Source of the DNA: Pyxicephalus adspersus
Lineage: Eukaryota; Chordata; Amphibia; Anura; Pyxicephalidae
Direction: 5' to 3'
Assembly: GCF_032062135.1 (NCBI RefSeq)
Contig: NC_092861.1
Span: 59,345,480 to 59,409,479, forward strand
Length of the DNA stretch: 64,000 bases
Shown: positions 24,197 to 36,815 of the stretch, piece by piece
Numbering within the stretch: the stretch's first letter is position 1
Layout of the letters: each line of letters starts with the position of its first letter
Program-made: the position numbers and the translations under genes
The notes under the pieces: model-generated
What the model saw: the letters and a program-made list of their open reading frames with translations, nothing else
What the model was told of the DNA's origin: nothing
The model's database searches: none

Positions 24197-24690
24197 AAGA
24201 AGCAATTTCTATATACCAGGTGGACTTACAAAAGAAAAGATAAGCACACGATGAAAATAAAAATCTTTTAAATCTATGGAACAAAAATAAAAAAAAAAAA
24301 AAAAAAAAAAATGTTCATGTTATTTACACGTTATACTAGAACAAACTGTTTTTTAAACATCAAAAGGTAACTACAATGCTAAAATGCGGTTATCTCGATT
24401 GTATCTGCACTACTATTTCATTTCAGGCCCTGGGCAAACAGAAGAAGCAATTTCTATATACCAGGTGGACTTACAAAAGAAAAGATGTTTATAAAAAAAA
24501 AATAAAAATCTTTTAAATCTATGGAACAAAAAAAAAAAAAAAAAAAAAAAAAAAGAATGGACATGTTAAATTGAAGCTGATCTGGTGTAAAATATTTTTT
24601 AAACATCAAAAGGTAACTACAATGCTAAAATGCGGTTATCTCGATTGTATCTGCACTACTATTTCATTTCAGGCCCTGGGCAAACAGAAA
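24197..24690 (+). repeat. 245-bp tandem duplication
   Basis: Two adjacent copies share AGCAATTTCTATATACCAGG (24201 and 24446), an A-rich homopolymer in the middle, and CATCAAAAGGTAACTACAAT through CAGGCCCTGGGCAAACAGAA, offset by 245-246 bases. Most of the unit is identical. Differences cluster around the homopolymer, pointing to recent duplication with slippage. Confidence 0.92.
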
Positions 24691-24999
24691 CATTCAATTT
24701 CTGCAGAAGCCAAGATTAAAACTATCAAAAGAACAAAAATAATTTATTGCAGCCTACTGACCCTTAAATATTGTGGCTGTATTAGTTCGCAAGTGAAAAT
24801 TTTTTAGTCAAATTTAAATCTTACCAGAAAGTTATGTCCTGGTCGCTACCTGTGAGCTGAACTAAAAACCCAATATTTCTTCTATAAACTACTCATCTTC
24901 CACCCAATTTAATGAAGAGGAAAAGAAGAATATATGTCTGAAGTTTACAACCACGGGTCTTGCCATAGTTAGTGTAAAGGAGTAGACACTAAAACATAA

Positions 25000-25140
25000 A
25001 GGGCTCTATTTATATCTGGCATTCCCTCAAACATTCTCTGGTGGGAATCTTCCAGGTCTATGTATTTCAATGACAGTAACTGATCACCACTGGGAAATGT
25101 TTGAGGGAATGCATGATTCACTTTTTTAAAAATGGACCCC
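25000..25140. repeat. MITE-like foldback repeat, copy C
   Basis: It begins GGGCTCTATTTATATCTGGC and carries inverted arms CATTCCCTCAAACATT and AATGTTTGAGGGAATG about 65 bases apart. It ends near AAAAATGGACCCC. The opening and the TCTCTGGTGGGAATCTTCCA motif relate it to the repeats at 1857 and 3252. It sits in the intron between ARMC9 coding exons 4 and 5. Confidence 0.6.
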
Positions 25141-26540
25141 AAATGTGATATTTTCAGGATTATCAGCTAAATTTAGAAGGTTTTTTTTTGTTTTATGGTT
25201 TATAAATATTTTATGACCTGGTTATTCAATTACAAATCAAATACCTGTTTCTGCAGACTAAAGTTTTGTCAGGTTACAGTTTAACAACAAGGAAACATAC
25301 TTTGGGCCAAGAACGGGTGGGTATAAACTCTTTCTGGGTGGGTGTCATGACTTCATGTACAGGCTGAAGCAATAGTCAGCCCTCCTCCTCCAAAGTACAC
25401 ATTCAAACATGGCTGCTCTTCAACATTGTCACTCAATAGTCATTTTAGGTCATGTTAGGTCTCTTTAAATTCTAAACATTTCCCCCTTTGAATGTACAAA
25501 AGTCAAAAGGACAAACGACTGTATTGCAAAAATAAAAGTAAGAAACTTTTAAAAGACCATCATTTGGTTAAAAAAAAAGCACATTCACTTGTTTTGAAAA
25601 ACAATTTATTCCAGGCAACAGATGAAAGCAGTCTGTGACCTACTTATGTTTTATGTGACCTACTGTGACATCTTACTGTAGATTGGATTAACACATTAGG
25701 GTACTACTAAAACTAAATGTAATCACAATGTTCACAAGACATAGGTGCTAACATGAAGTTTTAACCCACGTTTTACTGCGTGCATTTCCTTAATGCACCG
25801 CACTGGAAAGTTGTGAAAAAGCTGTTATACATATAGAAACTAAACTAACTAAAGCAATGGTGGTATTACATAGCCATTAACAAACTACCATTTATTTTCA
25901 AACCTGTTGGGCAATGACAGAAATAAAATTTTAGTTGCTGACCACCCACAGCATATTGCACAATGGATTTAGCACAATTTCAGATTCTTATCTGCAACAA
26001 ATAGGTAAATTAGAGGTTTAAACTTCACTCTGACCCACCCTCCTACTTCAGCAATGGCAGCCATATGTTTTGTAATAGAATCCCAGGAGAATATTCACAC
26101 TTAGGATCTCCTAATATGCAAAACAAACATGTTGAGGACATCACGTATTTATTATTTCGGCAATAAAGAGATAAATAAAGCTAAATGTCCAGCCAAGAAA
26201 CAAGGTGAATTCTATTGGACTTGTTTAAGCTTCTAATGCACACTGTGGAACGCTGACTACGTGTAGTGAAATCAAAGGACAGGATAGGAGTATGTACAAC
26301 TGTGCTAGATTCAATTCAAGGCGGGAGTTTGGCTCCCCTATTTTATGTGAAAATATAGGGATCCCACATCCAAGCAATATTTCTGTTTGTGAGGAAAACA
26401 TATTTAGGAAAAAATGACCATTGAATAAACAAAGGATTTTAATTCACTCATTTATAAAAACGCCTAATCTCGGTCTTGTCGCTGGCCTTTTTATGCAGTT
26501 CCAATACACATCCAAGTAAACTATTTCAATCTGTAATTAC

Positions 26541-26696
26541 CTGGAAAAGCTCTTTGAAGGAGGGGTGAACAGATGGGTTGGGAACAAAGGGAAGGGCATA
26601 AAATGGAAGGAATTCTGTAGTCTGACTTAAAGCTGCACCGCTGGTCTCCAAATAAGTTTTAAAGTGAGAAATTCGTTCTTCACAGTCTGTCCGATC
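26541..26696 (-). CDS. ARMC9: ARMC9 coding exon 4
   Basis: There are 52 codons, phase 0/0. It contains [19 protein letters not shown] and [20 protein letters not shown], almost unchanged from human. The acceptor is a long T tract ending TTTAG and the donor is CAG/GTAATT. The first nine residues (DRTDCEERI) are divergent but equal in length to the human segment. Confidence 0.96.
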
Positions 26697-27649
26697 CTAA
26701 AAAAAAATAAAAAGCATTAATAAATTAAAAGAAAAAATGTAAAAGTGTTTTTTTTTTTTTAAGGTTTTACAAAAAACATATAGTTATGTTAATTTCACAA
26801 GAAACCTGCACCGGAGAGAATAGGTATACTGTCACTGCTAGCATCTACGGATAATGTAGCTGTCGTATTAATCCAATGACTTTAATGTTTTCTGAGTCAC
26901 TGTCCTGGGAACTTCCAGCTCTGAAGTAATGCTATTTTTTTATCTATATGCTTGTCATATGCCAGTGACCTAGAATGCACTGAAGCTAAGCACAAGGCAA
27001 ATACTATTTTAAAAGAGGGACAGCAATGGCATCCCTGTACTTTCCTCAGCATAGGTGGCTTTTTATGTAAATATTTAAAAACAATTTCTTCAACTACTGT
27101 ATATTTTAAAAATAATTGAATTTAATGGTACAAGAGGAATTATTGGCGGTATGTTGCCTTGATCTTGGTTGTTTCTTAGATCATCAGTTGGCTGAAAGTG
27201 CTTCTGTATAGCTGTGAGTACAGCCACATGTCAAAAGACGATAATATAGTCATGGGAAGTTTTTTCTTTTTCACAGCTTAAGGAAAATCTTATGGTGCAA
27301 TTGGTGTCAAACCTCCCTTTTGCTTTAGAGAAAAGGAAGGAAAGTCCTAACTATGTTCCTATTGTTAAAACATTGTGTTCCAGCACAGGTAAATGTTTAG
27401 TCGGGATAGTTTCAGTAAGATTTAAAGGAAAATCCAAAAAATTAGTGCATACAAATGCCACGTACATACAATCCTGGGAGGAACTTTACCCGTTATCATT
27501 TTTGCTGTAGACATTTTGACTATTTAACTTTCTTTATATTCAGATAGCAGGTTTGCTAAACTCAATGACCAGACCTGGATTTAATTTTAGGGTAATACTG
27601 TTTGGCACTCTTAAACCTGATAAAGTAGCGATGTAGAGAAGTATCAGGA

Positions 27650-27880
27650 ATAAGGCTACATACACGTTTCCAAAGACAAAAGACTGCACAAGTGCTGTAC
27701 ATACATATACATACAGCACCATTCTGCTCTAGGGAGAGAGGAGGGGGGAGAACGACGAAGCAGCAATCGGCTACACTCTTTCCTCTTCACTTTTATTATG
27801 ATTGTTTGTGGATCCGCCGTCTGATATCAGCCCTGAGGCGATTATCCGACAGGATTAATCTTCTGATGTGTGTATGAGGC
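27650..27880 (+). repeat. GC-richer frog repeat, copy 1
   Basis: It carries CATTCTGCTCTAGGGAGAGA, GAGAACGACGAAGCAGCA, a CTTTCCTCTTCACTTTTATT block and CCCTGAGGCGATTATCCGAC, in the same order as 47,995-48,192. It is bounded by GGCTACATACACG and GTGTGTATGAGGC, which look like degraded inverted ends. Probably a non-autonomous element. Confidence 0.6.
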
Positions 27881-29477
27881 ATTAAGAATTATAAAATTAT
27901 TTATCACTGGCCTGTTGCTGGTTTTCAGCATTGCTGAACAGAATGGATTAGTACTAGAAGTTTTGGGATGCCTGAGCAAAGTTCAACGACCGCAAACAAC
28001 AGAAGTTCACAGAGGGAGAACATCACAGCAAGATATCACGCAGGACAGAATCTTTACTGTTTTACCTGAAACCTCCATAAAAAAAATTTAAAATTCACCA
28101 TATGTTCACTGAATAAAAACTTAGCTGTTCTGCATACACATCTATGACATGGCGTCCAAACACTCTAACCCACCATAAAGTCTGGTGAATAAATAGGTAA
28201 AAGCCCATTTTAGTTTGAAAAAAAAAAGTTTAAATAATCACAAAGGCCCATATTGGTATTGTAACCTAAAAATTAGATATGCCAAACTCATTTTAAAATA
28301 TAACTTTCGACAAATCTTTTATATCATTTAGGAAGAAAACATTAAGCTTTAAAGGTTGACAGGAAGCTCTGGGGAAAGAAGGATAATATCACAAAATGGG
28401 AGGATGGGTCATCAATAATCACAGACAATGGACCATTAATACATCATTACATGTGATCAAGACAAGGATGTGAGTAGTTATCTTTAGTGGGCCAAGAAAA
28501 GCAAACCACTCCTGAGGCTGTGATAACATTTACTTATTTTAGATTTATGTGTCAGTAATTTTTTATATTGTGCTGACACCGTAGGGAAGGTCCATAATGC
28601 TAAATCAACAGCAGTTTGTAAATCCTAGTTACTCACATATTGGTGTGCTTACATGGCTCCAGAAATAAATCATTGATTTTACACCAAAAGCTTTTTTTTG
28701 GAAACTATTTCATAAAAAGATACAGCAATTGGTATGTTATTTCAATTTGTATTTAAAATGTGGAAGTAAATCTGACCATGTCTAAATTACTAATAAATTA
28801 TGGTGCCTGCAAGCTACTGTGCTGTTCTCTAAATTATTATCTGCAGCCTTGTGGTGAATTTTTCAGTCCTACCAAGCTGTAAGCGTAGCTTGGTCTACTA
28901 TGACAGTGGTCAACAACATACACTCGGTGCAAAGAAAATTGTATACTTCTGAAGCACCACTGGGACAGGAATAAGGGAGAAATCTTCCAAGGTGACATCT
29001 GGTCCTATGACAAATGTCTAGAAGATATACCTCACTTCGTTGGTATATGCCCTAAATATGGTTCTATAGGCCATAACATGGAGAAATCACTTGGATGTGC
29101 ACAAATCATGCATATCTGTCTCTATACCCTAAAAATCTTTTTGTTGCATCCCACATAGGTGGGGAGTGCACTAAACCGGATGCAATAAGAAGATTTAGAT
29201 TTTCAGGATTTATCAGCATTATGTGACCTTGCATTGAAAAGGAAAAAAAAATAACAGTTTCTGACAACTGAGTGTGCCTAGGCACTTCTATGTTTACATC
29301 TGTACTTCTGCTATGAGGTATTTAAGAAACTGCTCCCTCTGATTGTTAGTCGGGGAAGATGTGGAGAGAGATTTGCTAATGGCACCATTGGGCCGTCTAC
29401 CATTCTTCTTGCTGGAGGCTTCAATACATGGGAGCAAAACACTGCTTCCACCAAGATAGCTTCTCCAGACAAAGACA

Positions 29478-29696
29478 TTGGGTTTGATTTATTAAAACCA
29501 TGCCTGGAGAAGATACACTTTCATCAGTGAAGCTGGGTGATCCAGCAAACCTGCAATGGATCAGATACAGGATTTAAAACATTTGATAACAAAGCAAATG
29601 ATTTAAAATATCTATTGCAGGTTTGCTGGATCACCCAGCTTCACTGATGAAAGTATATCCTCACCAGCCTCGGAGAGCTTTAATTAATCAGGCCCA
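29478..29696. mobile_element. Foldback MITE (TTGGG-TGATTTATTAAA family), copy 1
   Basis: Two arms are complementary almost end to end: GTGAAGCTGGGTGATCCAGC on the left pairs with GCTGGATCACCCAGCTTCAC on the right, and the ends are TTGGGTTTGATTTATTAAA and TTTAATTAATCAGGCCCA. It is about 219 bases with no coding capacity. Two more copies are in the window. Confidence 0.85.
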
Positions 29697-29837
29697 TAGT
29701 GTGGAAGAAGCAATAGTAAGAAATGGGGGAATGAACAGCTGCAGGGAGACTATGGGAAATACTGATAACATGTTCTTACAATTTTAGTTTCTCTTGAAGG
29801 GTTTTTAAAATGATTGTAAAAAAAATTAAACACATAC

Positions 29838-30008
29838 AATTCGACCTGTTTTGTTCTTTAATGGGAAAATGGCAAAGTGGATATGCAGGTAGAATTCTAG
29901 CTTCTGAGCCATAGAGTCATTGCTGCGAGTCTCAGCAGGAATATGCTCTCCCCACTTGTCAAAAAATGTTTTTCTGTCTCCATCTTCAAAAGCACAGAGA
30001 AGATCTTT
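29838..30008 (-). CDS. ARMC9: ARMC9 coding exon 3
   Basis: There are 57 codons, phase 0/0. The product begins [20 protein letters not shown] and includes the strongly conserved segment [18 protein letters not shown]. The acceptor reads TATATCTTGCAG. The donor is ATT/GTATGTG, chosen over an earlier GT because it restores the human spacing to the next exon. This is the helical N-terminal region that precedes the armadillo repeats. Confidence 0.95.
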
Positions 30009-30771
30009 CTGCAAGATATAACCAAATATCAGATCAGATGAAACACAAAAAAAAAACTGTCATCAGATCATTTATTACACCAACAATTCATCCATAAGAT
30101 TTTATGTGAATTTTACATATTTTCTGCATGGTATTTAAAACCCTCCTAATCAAATATTTCTGAGACTCCTGCTGGGCACCTCATCTGAGGTCAGCAGCCC
30201 CAATAGATTCAGAGCTGCTATAGTCTTGCTATAGTATTAACCTTTACTTCACCACTGGCATTAACATTAAAAGTAATATTAAAGCCGAAAAAACAAAAAT
30301 GAATCCTCTGGAAAAAGATTGAAAATAACAACTAATTTTGCTGAAAATTTTAATCCATAAATTTCCAAGCAAAAGGTTTACTAAATGACAAATACAAATT
30401 GAGGTTTAATGTTTAAGCAGCGTATGGTGGGAGGTCATTTGTTTATGTAAACACCCCAGATTGTATAGTGAAGAAGAAATAAACCTATGAATATATAGAG
30501 TTATAAGAATAACAACTGCAGTCATTCAAATCGTAGGGTAGGAGGGTCTCCAGAAAGCCAATGTTATTACATTTTTTATGAGCAACAAACAATAGTTTCC
30601 CAACAGTTTTTATTTCTGCAGAGTGTAAAGAGGGATCTTGCAAAAAAACCAGAAGAGGGTAGAGGATATGGCTGTAGAGTGGTAGAAATGTATAAAATTA
30701 CGGCATAGCATCTCCCCAACACCCTACATTTTGGACATTGCCAGGCCATGTGTATAAAGTTTCTGTATATA

Positions 30772-30852
30772 TACCGTGTTTCCCCGAAAGTAAGACCTAC
30801 CCCGAAAATAAGACCTAGCACTTTTCCCCCAACCTGCCCTAATATAAGACCT
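30772..30852 (+). mobile_element. Left end of a TACCGTGTTTCCCCGA TIR element
   Basis: TACCGTGTTTCCCCGAAAGT followed by AAGACCTACCCCGAAAATAA is the same terminal family as the complete element at 44,664-44,924. The right end is lost in the adjacent gap. Confidence 0.75.
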
Positions 30853-31423
30853 NNNNNNNNNNNNNNNNNNNNNNNNNNNNNNNNNNNNNNNNNNNNNNNN
30901 NNNNNNNNNNNNNNNNNNNNNNNNNNNNNNNNNNNNNNNNNNNNNNNNNNNNNNNNNNNNNNNNNNNNNNNNNNNNNNNNNNNNNNNNNNNNNNNNNNNN
31001 NNNNNNNNNNNNNNNNNNNNNNNNNNNNNNNNNNNNNNNNNNNNNNNNNNNNNNNNNNNNNNNNNNNNNNNNNNNNNNNNNNNNNNNNNNNNNNNNNNNN
31101 NNNNNNNNNNNNNNNNNNNNNNNNNNNNNNNNNNNNNNNNNNNNNNNNNNNNNNNNNNNNNNNNNNNNNNNNNNNNNNNNNNNNNNNNNNNNNNNNNNNN
31201 NNNNNNNNNNNNNNNNNNNNNNNNNNNNNNNNNNNNNNNNNNNNNNNNNNNNNNNNNNNNNNNNNNNNNNNNNNNNNNNNNNNNNNNNNNNNNNNNNNNN
31301 NNNNNNNNNNNNNNNNNNNNNNNNNNNNNNNNNNNNNNNNNNNNNNNNNNNNNNNNNNNNNNNNNNNNNNNNNNNNNNNNNNNNNNNNNNNNNNNNNNNN
31401 NNNNNNNNNNNNNNNNNNNNNNN
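30853..31423. other. Assembly gap (N run, 571 bases)
   Basis: The N run lies between a TIR-element end and a (TA)n tract. Confidence 1.

Positions 31424-31501
<78 letters not shown>
31424..31501. repeat. (TA)n microsatellite
   Basis: About 39 uninterrupted TA units border the gap; the true length is unknown. Confidence 0.95.
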
Positions 31502-31504
<3 letters not shown>

Positions 31505-33209
31505 TTTAGGGCATAGAGAACCAAAGCTTCACTTTGCCTTTGGTTTTTTTCAGGGGGTAAGATATGTTAGGGAAGTCCACAAAATTTGCATAAGTATCTG
31601 GGTATTCATGAAAGATTCTACCTCAGAAGCCTTGTCAAGTATACTATACCAGTGTTCTGCTGGATCATCATTTTTAGATATCCTGTGTTGCAATAACTGT
31701 TGGTCATTGTAGGCGTTTAAAAACAGACAATAATATTAATAGACTTTTAGCTCTGCACCTAAAGCCACCGTCATTAGAAGGGCCAAATTGAGTAACCTTG
31801 AAATGAAATTAAGGAAATCGTGTCTTCATTGCTTGGCTAAACTATAACAAACAATTGAAGAATTTTATCAGTAATTACACATTTTGCAAGCAACTGGGAG
31901 AAGAATTTAAAAGTTTGATCTACAAAAAGTTAGCTTATTAAGCCCATATTACTGCAAAACAGAGCAACCTTCAGAGGGTGAGAAGGAAGAGCCCTTAAAA
32001 AAGTGTGGTAGAGCCCTTAAAAAATGACCTTCAGGTCTTAGGGGAACCACTCCTATAATTACTATATCCATAGCTCATAGTACATTTGCTTGGCAGTCAG
32101 AGGGAAGAATGCTCCTTTATTGCTGGCTAGTGGGAACAATGTCACCCTTACAATGTCAGCCCCCTTATTGCCCTTCTACTTGAAATCCCACAACTCTACA
32201 GTATTGCAGACTACAGCACTATGCAGGAACAGAGGTCTTAATACAATAGGACTATAGGACTGACATGTCTGATCCCATTTTAAAATGGACATGGACTAAA
32301 CATAACATTTGACATGGTCATTATTACACTACAATTTTACTGTGTAAAGAACAGGAACTCGTTTACAATAGAAGGTCAAGTACACTTCTAAAAAGTATAA
32401 AAGGGTTAAGTAATTTCTCAGCAGTCGCAGTATAGACAGAAGTAATATGTCCTTATCATATCCTGTAGCTGCACCCACGCACATCAGTACCAATGCACTC
32501 ACCTCCACCACAGGAAGGATGACCTTATCCTAATTTACCCTCTGTGGCCTAAACCAAGAAGAATTAGGCAATATATTCTGACAGACAAGACATTTCCTAG
32601 CATTAACCGCCCTGTCTGTAGAAGCTCCCACCAGAAGGTGAAGATCAGCTCAGACAGGGTGTTGCTACATGTTAGTAGAAAGGCATCCCCCAGTGTTAAC
32701 ATTCCACACATTGCAAGTCTATCTACTCCAGAAATATTACTCACATCACTTCCATTTCAAACTACAATAAATGTTCAGTGATATTTCCCGGGGAAACAGT
32801 TAACGTTTAAAGGCTCAGTAAACATATAGATATTTGACATTCTCTAAACATGTACAGTCTTACCTATGATTTACAAACTAGAGAAACCTATTTTCTTCTA
32901 AGACATAGACTAAAAAGTACATTTATCAGTTTATATGTTTATGCCTTGAACTACAACTAAGGTCTCCCTTAAGGATAAAATATGAGCTGCAATAATTAAT
33001 TGTAAGTGGACCCCAGATTACATTGTTCCCTTAACCTCCATTCAAAGACTCACAAATACCTGTAATTCTAGCAGTTCAGTCCACCTAATGCAGCTTGTGA
33101 TAGGGTGATAAAATTGCTACACTGCTTCCAATTCAGTATTATCAACCTTATGTAAGATGTATCTGCTTGGACTACGGTGGAAGGAGATGCTGATGCAAGG
33201 CTGTAAGCT

Positions 33210-33366
33210 TTGGGTCTGATTTATTAAAGCTCTCAAAGACTGTAGAAGATAGACTATCATGGGATAACCTGTGTGATCCAGCAAACATGGAATGGGTTTC
33301 TTAAAAATAATTTCCTCCTTTTCCTTAGTTGTCAAATGTTGATGATCTTGGACCAAATCCATTCCT
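33210..33366. mobile_element. Foldback MITE, copy 2 (truncated)
   Basis: It has the left arm TTGGGTCTGATTTATTAAAG, GTGATCCAGCAAACATGGAA and the central TTGGACCAAATCCATTCC, but the right arm is missing after about 33,366. It lies between ARMC9 coding exons 2 and 3. Confidence 0.75.
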
Positions 33367-33989
33367 CACATAATCACTACTAAAGGAAAAGTGGGCAACA
33401 TAATGTTGAGCTTTTTTGGTTATGTAAGCAATAACATCTCCATAAGGCAAAGAAGTTAATTTAAAACTCATTATATTTTTGAGCAAAATTGGTAATTTAA
33501 AATGAAGGTAATAGTAGAGTATAGGTCCACTCTAAACAAACTTGCAAGTAGTTTAGGTATGTTACACTGGTCCTATCTGCAGCATCTTTAGGTTTCTGTA
33601 GGAGCCACATTGTTGCCTGAAATTATGGGGTTGCTCTGAAGGAAGTTGAAGAAATAGCTTCATATTTTTAATAGCCAGTGATTAGATACTCAGAGAAACT
33701 AGGGGGCTTTAAAGCTATCATGTAAGCCGCGGTTGCAATCTCCTTTTAAAGAGCACTCCAGAACTTAGAGACAATATTGTTAAATGTAAAAACATAACAT
33801 AATACACAACATTTTAACCTTTTAGGACTACCCAATCAACAAAATATATTTCAACAAAATATATAAGTACATTATATATAAGTGAATTTGTAAAACATTA
33901 GGTAATATGATGCAACAATAGAAATAAGACATTAAAAAAATCATATTTATATACATATAAAACATAAGGCATTATTACAATGTACCTAC

Positions 33990-34115
33990 CTGTATTACTA
34001 AAGTCTTAGAGTCTCTTGTAGCAGATGCATCAAGTTTTGGAAGTGGTTTTCCTTTACCTTTACACTCTTTTGTAAAGCTTTTTAATGTGTCATTGAACTC
34101 CCCAAAGCTTAGGAA
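33990..34115 (-). CDS. ARMC9: ARMC9 coding exon 2 (rest of LisH motif)
   Basis: There are 42 codons in phase 0/0. The product starts FLSFGEFNDTLKSFTKEC, the second half of the LisH helix pair, and continues with a basic stretch (KGKGKPLPK) to RDSKTLVIQ, matching RDSKSLTIQ of the human protein. The acceptor is TTGTTTATCAG and the donor CAG/GTAGGT. The linker GKPLPKLDASAT is the least conserved part. Confidence 0.95.
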
Positions 34116-35146
34116 CTGATAAACAATATACAAAACAATTCAGTAAAGTTGTGCACAAGTACAACTAAAAAAATGTAATTCTTTAAAAAAAGCATTTACT
34201 GTTTATTATGGATTTACTGGTATTATACAGTTACCAGTTTTCTATGAAGGACCACAGTGCTTAGGTTGTATTTAACCTAATTACTTAAGGAAACAGGAAT
34301 CAATTAGTTCTATGTAAGGATTTATATATATATATGAGAAAAGCCACGTAGGCTGTTTTCAGGAACGTTCTGTAAAACGGAAGCCAGAGCACAAAATGAT
34401 TGTTTGATGAGGGGCCCAAAGCGGGTCATGGGAAGACTAACATTGGTTCTGCACATTTAACAAATAATATTTATGTTGTACTGACACATATTCAACCTCT
34501 TTTATTATCATATATGGATATATGGCCATAACAATGTGAACTACAAGTGCACAATAAACTTGCTATTACACTAGTTGGGAATCATTATGGCTTTTAGATG
34601 TTTCTAAGTACAGTTTATGAATTTGATTGAATTTTGATTTGAACTTAGGTAGTATAGCAAATATTTTCCAGAACAAGAAATCCATTGTTTTAATAATGTC
34701 ATACCTATAAATTAATGACTTAGTAAAATAATGTTCCCAAGTTGCACACTGCACAGTCTTACTGCTCACAAACAACGTCAACCTAAAATAAAGCCACAGC
34801 CTGACACGTTTCACTCCCAAACGGAAGTTAATGATATGCTAATTACTTAGCAGTTGACCTCCACTGTCCTATCTCAGGTGAATTTGGCCATCCAATAAGC
34901 TTGTATGGGAATTTAAAACCCATTTAATGAGGAAAAAAAACTTTCCCAGTATCACAAAAATGCAGCTTCATTAAATGATATAGATATAACGATCAACATT
35001 ATACAATGATCTTATGACTGTTACTGAGAATGTGTCAATATATTTAGTATCCTCCATGGAAGAGTTTAACAACGCCATCAAGTTGTATAATGAAAGTAAA
35101 AATGAAAAATACCTTTTTACAATACAAGTAAATAAAGTACACATAC
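34116..35146 (-). other. ARMC9: ARMC9 intron between coding exons 1 and 2
   Basis: There are 1031 nt. The AT-rich sequence has a short TATATA run near 34,323 and nothing else that I recognise. Confidence 0.6.
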
Positions 35147-35215
35147 CTCTTTTACCAATCCGAGTAAATCTGCTTCATAGGCCAAAATATCACCCATTTT
35201 TTGATATTTCTTTTA
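35147..35215 (-). CDS. ARMC9: ARMC9 coding exon 1 (start codon)
   Basis: The exon carries 18 nt of leader and then the start at 35197. The product is MGDILAYEADLLGLVKE, nearly identical to the vertebrate ARMC9 N-terminus and the beginning of the LisH motif. The acceptor reads TTTGTGGACAG and the donor GAG/GTATGTG; the exon ends in phase 0. The start is chosen because it gives the conserved MGDIL opening. LisH motifs mediate dimerisation and microtubule-related interactions. Confidence 0.95.
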
Positions 35216-36231
35216 CTGTCCACAAAGCCAGAAAATCTGCAAGAGGAAAAAACTTGTATAAAGCCTTTATCCTGACATATTACTAATTCATTTAAAGCAT
35301 TTTGGGAGGATGGTAATAGCGAGAAAGTTCCACTGAGCTAATTGTATTTCACAGGATTTCCCCGAACATGGCAATGGGAAATCTAACACAAACTGGCAAT
35401 GGAAATAATTGCTGCAAAACTGAACCACATTGAAGTAGTAAATATCCAAAACCAGAAAAAAATCCAATCAAATTAAAATGAACCCGGTGTTAAATTTGGA
35501 TAATCTGAATGAAAATTTTTTTTAAATTTACTAGCGTACATGGTTCATGACAAACAGTCCCCTCTCAGGATTCAGAAGTTGAGGTTACAAACTAAATGTC
35601 TGCTTCTTGTCAGATAAAACTACTCCACAGGTCAGCTGGCACGGACTCCCAACACATGGACAAAGTCATATTTTTACATCTTATTCCCTCAATGTCATTA
35701 CCCAAACCCGGGAATAAAACTTAAATTTAATCTCTACAATCTGAATACTACTACCATGATAACATATGGGCAATACATTCCAAGAAAATCAAGTACATGG
35801 ATAAACCAAATCATAGTACATAAAATTCTGGTCCAGCATTTATTACCATAATGTTACTTTTGGAATTCTTGTCTCAAGTCCAAAAAGTGTAATTTTACTT
35901 TAGGTGGATTTATTGCATTAGAACGCCTTGTACTGAACAGTGTTCTGTTCTTTGTTCTTTTCCGTTGGTTAGTGATACAGACTTGAAACTATACAATTTA
36001 ATTACATCTCACGTTAACTTTGTTATGCTTTGTCTGCCCCTTCTCATATAATAATATAGCTCTTGGGACTACATTGACTCCTAAAACAACCAAATCATAA
36101 ATATGCACCACATTAACAGTCTATATCCTTATGTGATGAACTAGACTTACAGAGAAAAGCAAACAAGGCTCAAAGAATCATCATGAAATAATTAATTTTG
36201 ACATTGGGTACAAAGTCAAAATTAAAACATA

Positions 36232-36460
36232 TTGGGTCTGATTTATGAAAGCTCTCCAAGGCTGGCGATGATACATTTTCATCAGTGAACCTGGGTGATC
36301 CAGCAAACCTGGAATGGATTTTTTCAAAGTCATTTGCTATTTGCTAGCAAATGTTTTGAATCCTGGACCAGATTCCATTTCAGGTTTGCTGGATCACCCA
36401 GCTTTACTGAGGAAAGTGTATCCTCTCCAGCCTTTGCAAGCTTTAATAAATCAGGCCCAA
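36232..36460. mobile_element. Foldback MITE, copy 3
   Basis: A complete copy with arms GGGTGATCCAGCAAACCTGG and CAGGTTTGCTGGATCACCCA, ends TTGGGTCTGATTTATGAAAG and TTTAATAAATCAGGCCCAA, and a short palindromic centre GCTATTTGCTAGCAAATG. It is in the leader intron of ARMC9. Confidence 0.85.
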
Positions 36461-36524
36461 TAACACAAACAGAAGTAGTTAGATAATACAACAAAATTGA
36501 ACTTGGATAAGGTACATACACCAC

Positions 36525-36815
36525 AACTTTAAGCTGAACTCTAAACAGAAACTTCTTACCTTCTTTGTATCTGCTTCAGTATCTATTTATGAAGCGCTTT
36601 CTCGGAGTTTAATACAGTTGCCGCAGTACTTTTAGACCACTAACACTGCAGCTTTCATGCACCCAGCCTTGTAGTTGTGTCCCCACCTCCCTTTCCTCCT
36701 ACCCATTTACAAAAAAAAACCTAGGGGCTCAGAGCTGTACAAATGGGTGTGAGGAAGGGGAAATAGGTGCAAGAAGGTAAGCAGTTTCTGTACAGAACTC
36801 AGTTCACCTATTTGA
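36525..36815. repeat. Palindromic MITE-like repeat
   Basis: The left end TTTAAGCTGAACTCTAAACA is mirrored by CAGAACTCAGTTCACC near 36,796-36,811, next to complementary AGAAACTTCTTACCTTCT and AGAAGGTAAGCAGTTTCT. CACCTCCCTTTCCTCCTACC pairs loosely with GGGTGTGAGGAAGGGGAAAT in the centre. This is typical of the GAACTC-type short elements of frog genomes. Confidence 0.65.

Larger units (their letters stand above)
23816..26540 (-). other. ARMC9: ARMC9 intron between coding exons 4 and 5
   Basis: There are 2725 nt. It contains an (AT)n tract at 24,138-24,167, a 245-bp tandem duplication at 24,197-24,690 and the foldback repeat at 25,000-25,140. Nothing coding was recognised. Confidence 0.65.
26697..29837 (-). 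other. ARMC9: ARMC9 intron between coding exons 3 and 4
   Basis: There are 3141 nt. It contains a GC-richer repeat at 27,650-27,880 and a foldback MITE at 29,478-29,696 close to the acceptor-side exon. No exon signal was seen. Confidence 0.65.
30009..33989 (-). other. ARMC9: ARMC9 intron between coding exons 2 and 3
   Basis: There are 3981 nt including a 571-base assembly gap, a TIR-element end and the truncated foldback MITE. No exon was recognised in the sequenced part. Confidence 0.65.

Noticed and set aside
30724..31524. Open frames of about 250-270 codons ending in YIYIYI repeats
   Set aside because: They are produced by the N gap and the (TA)n tract.
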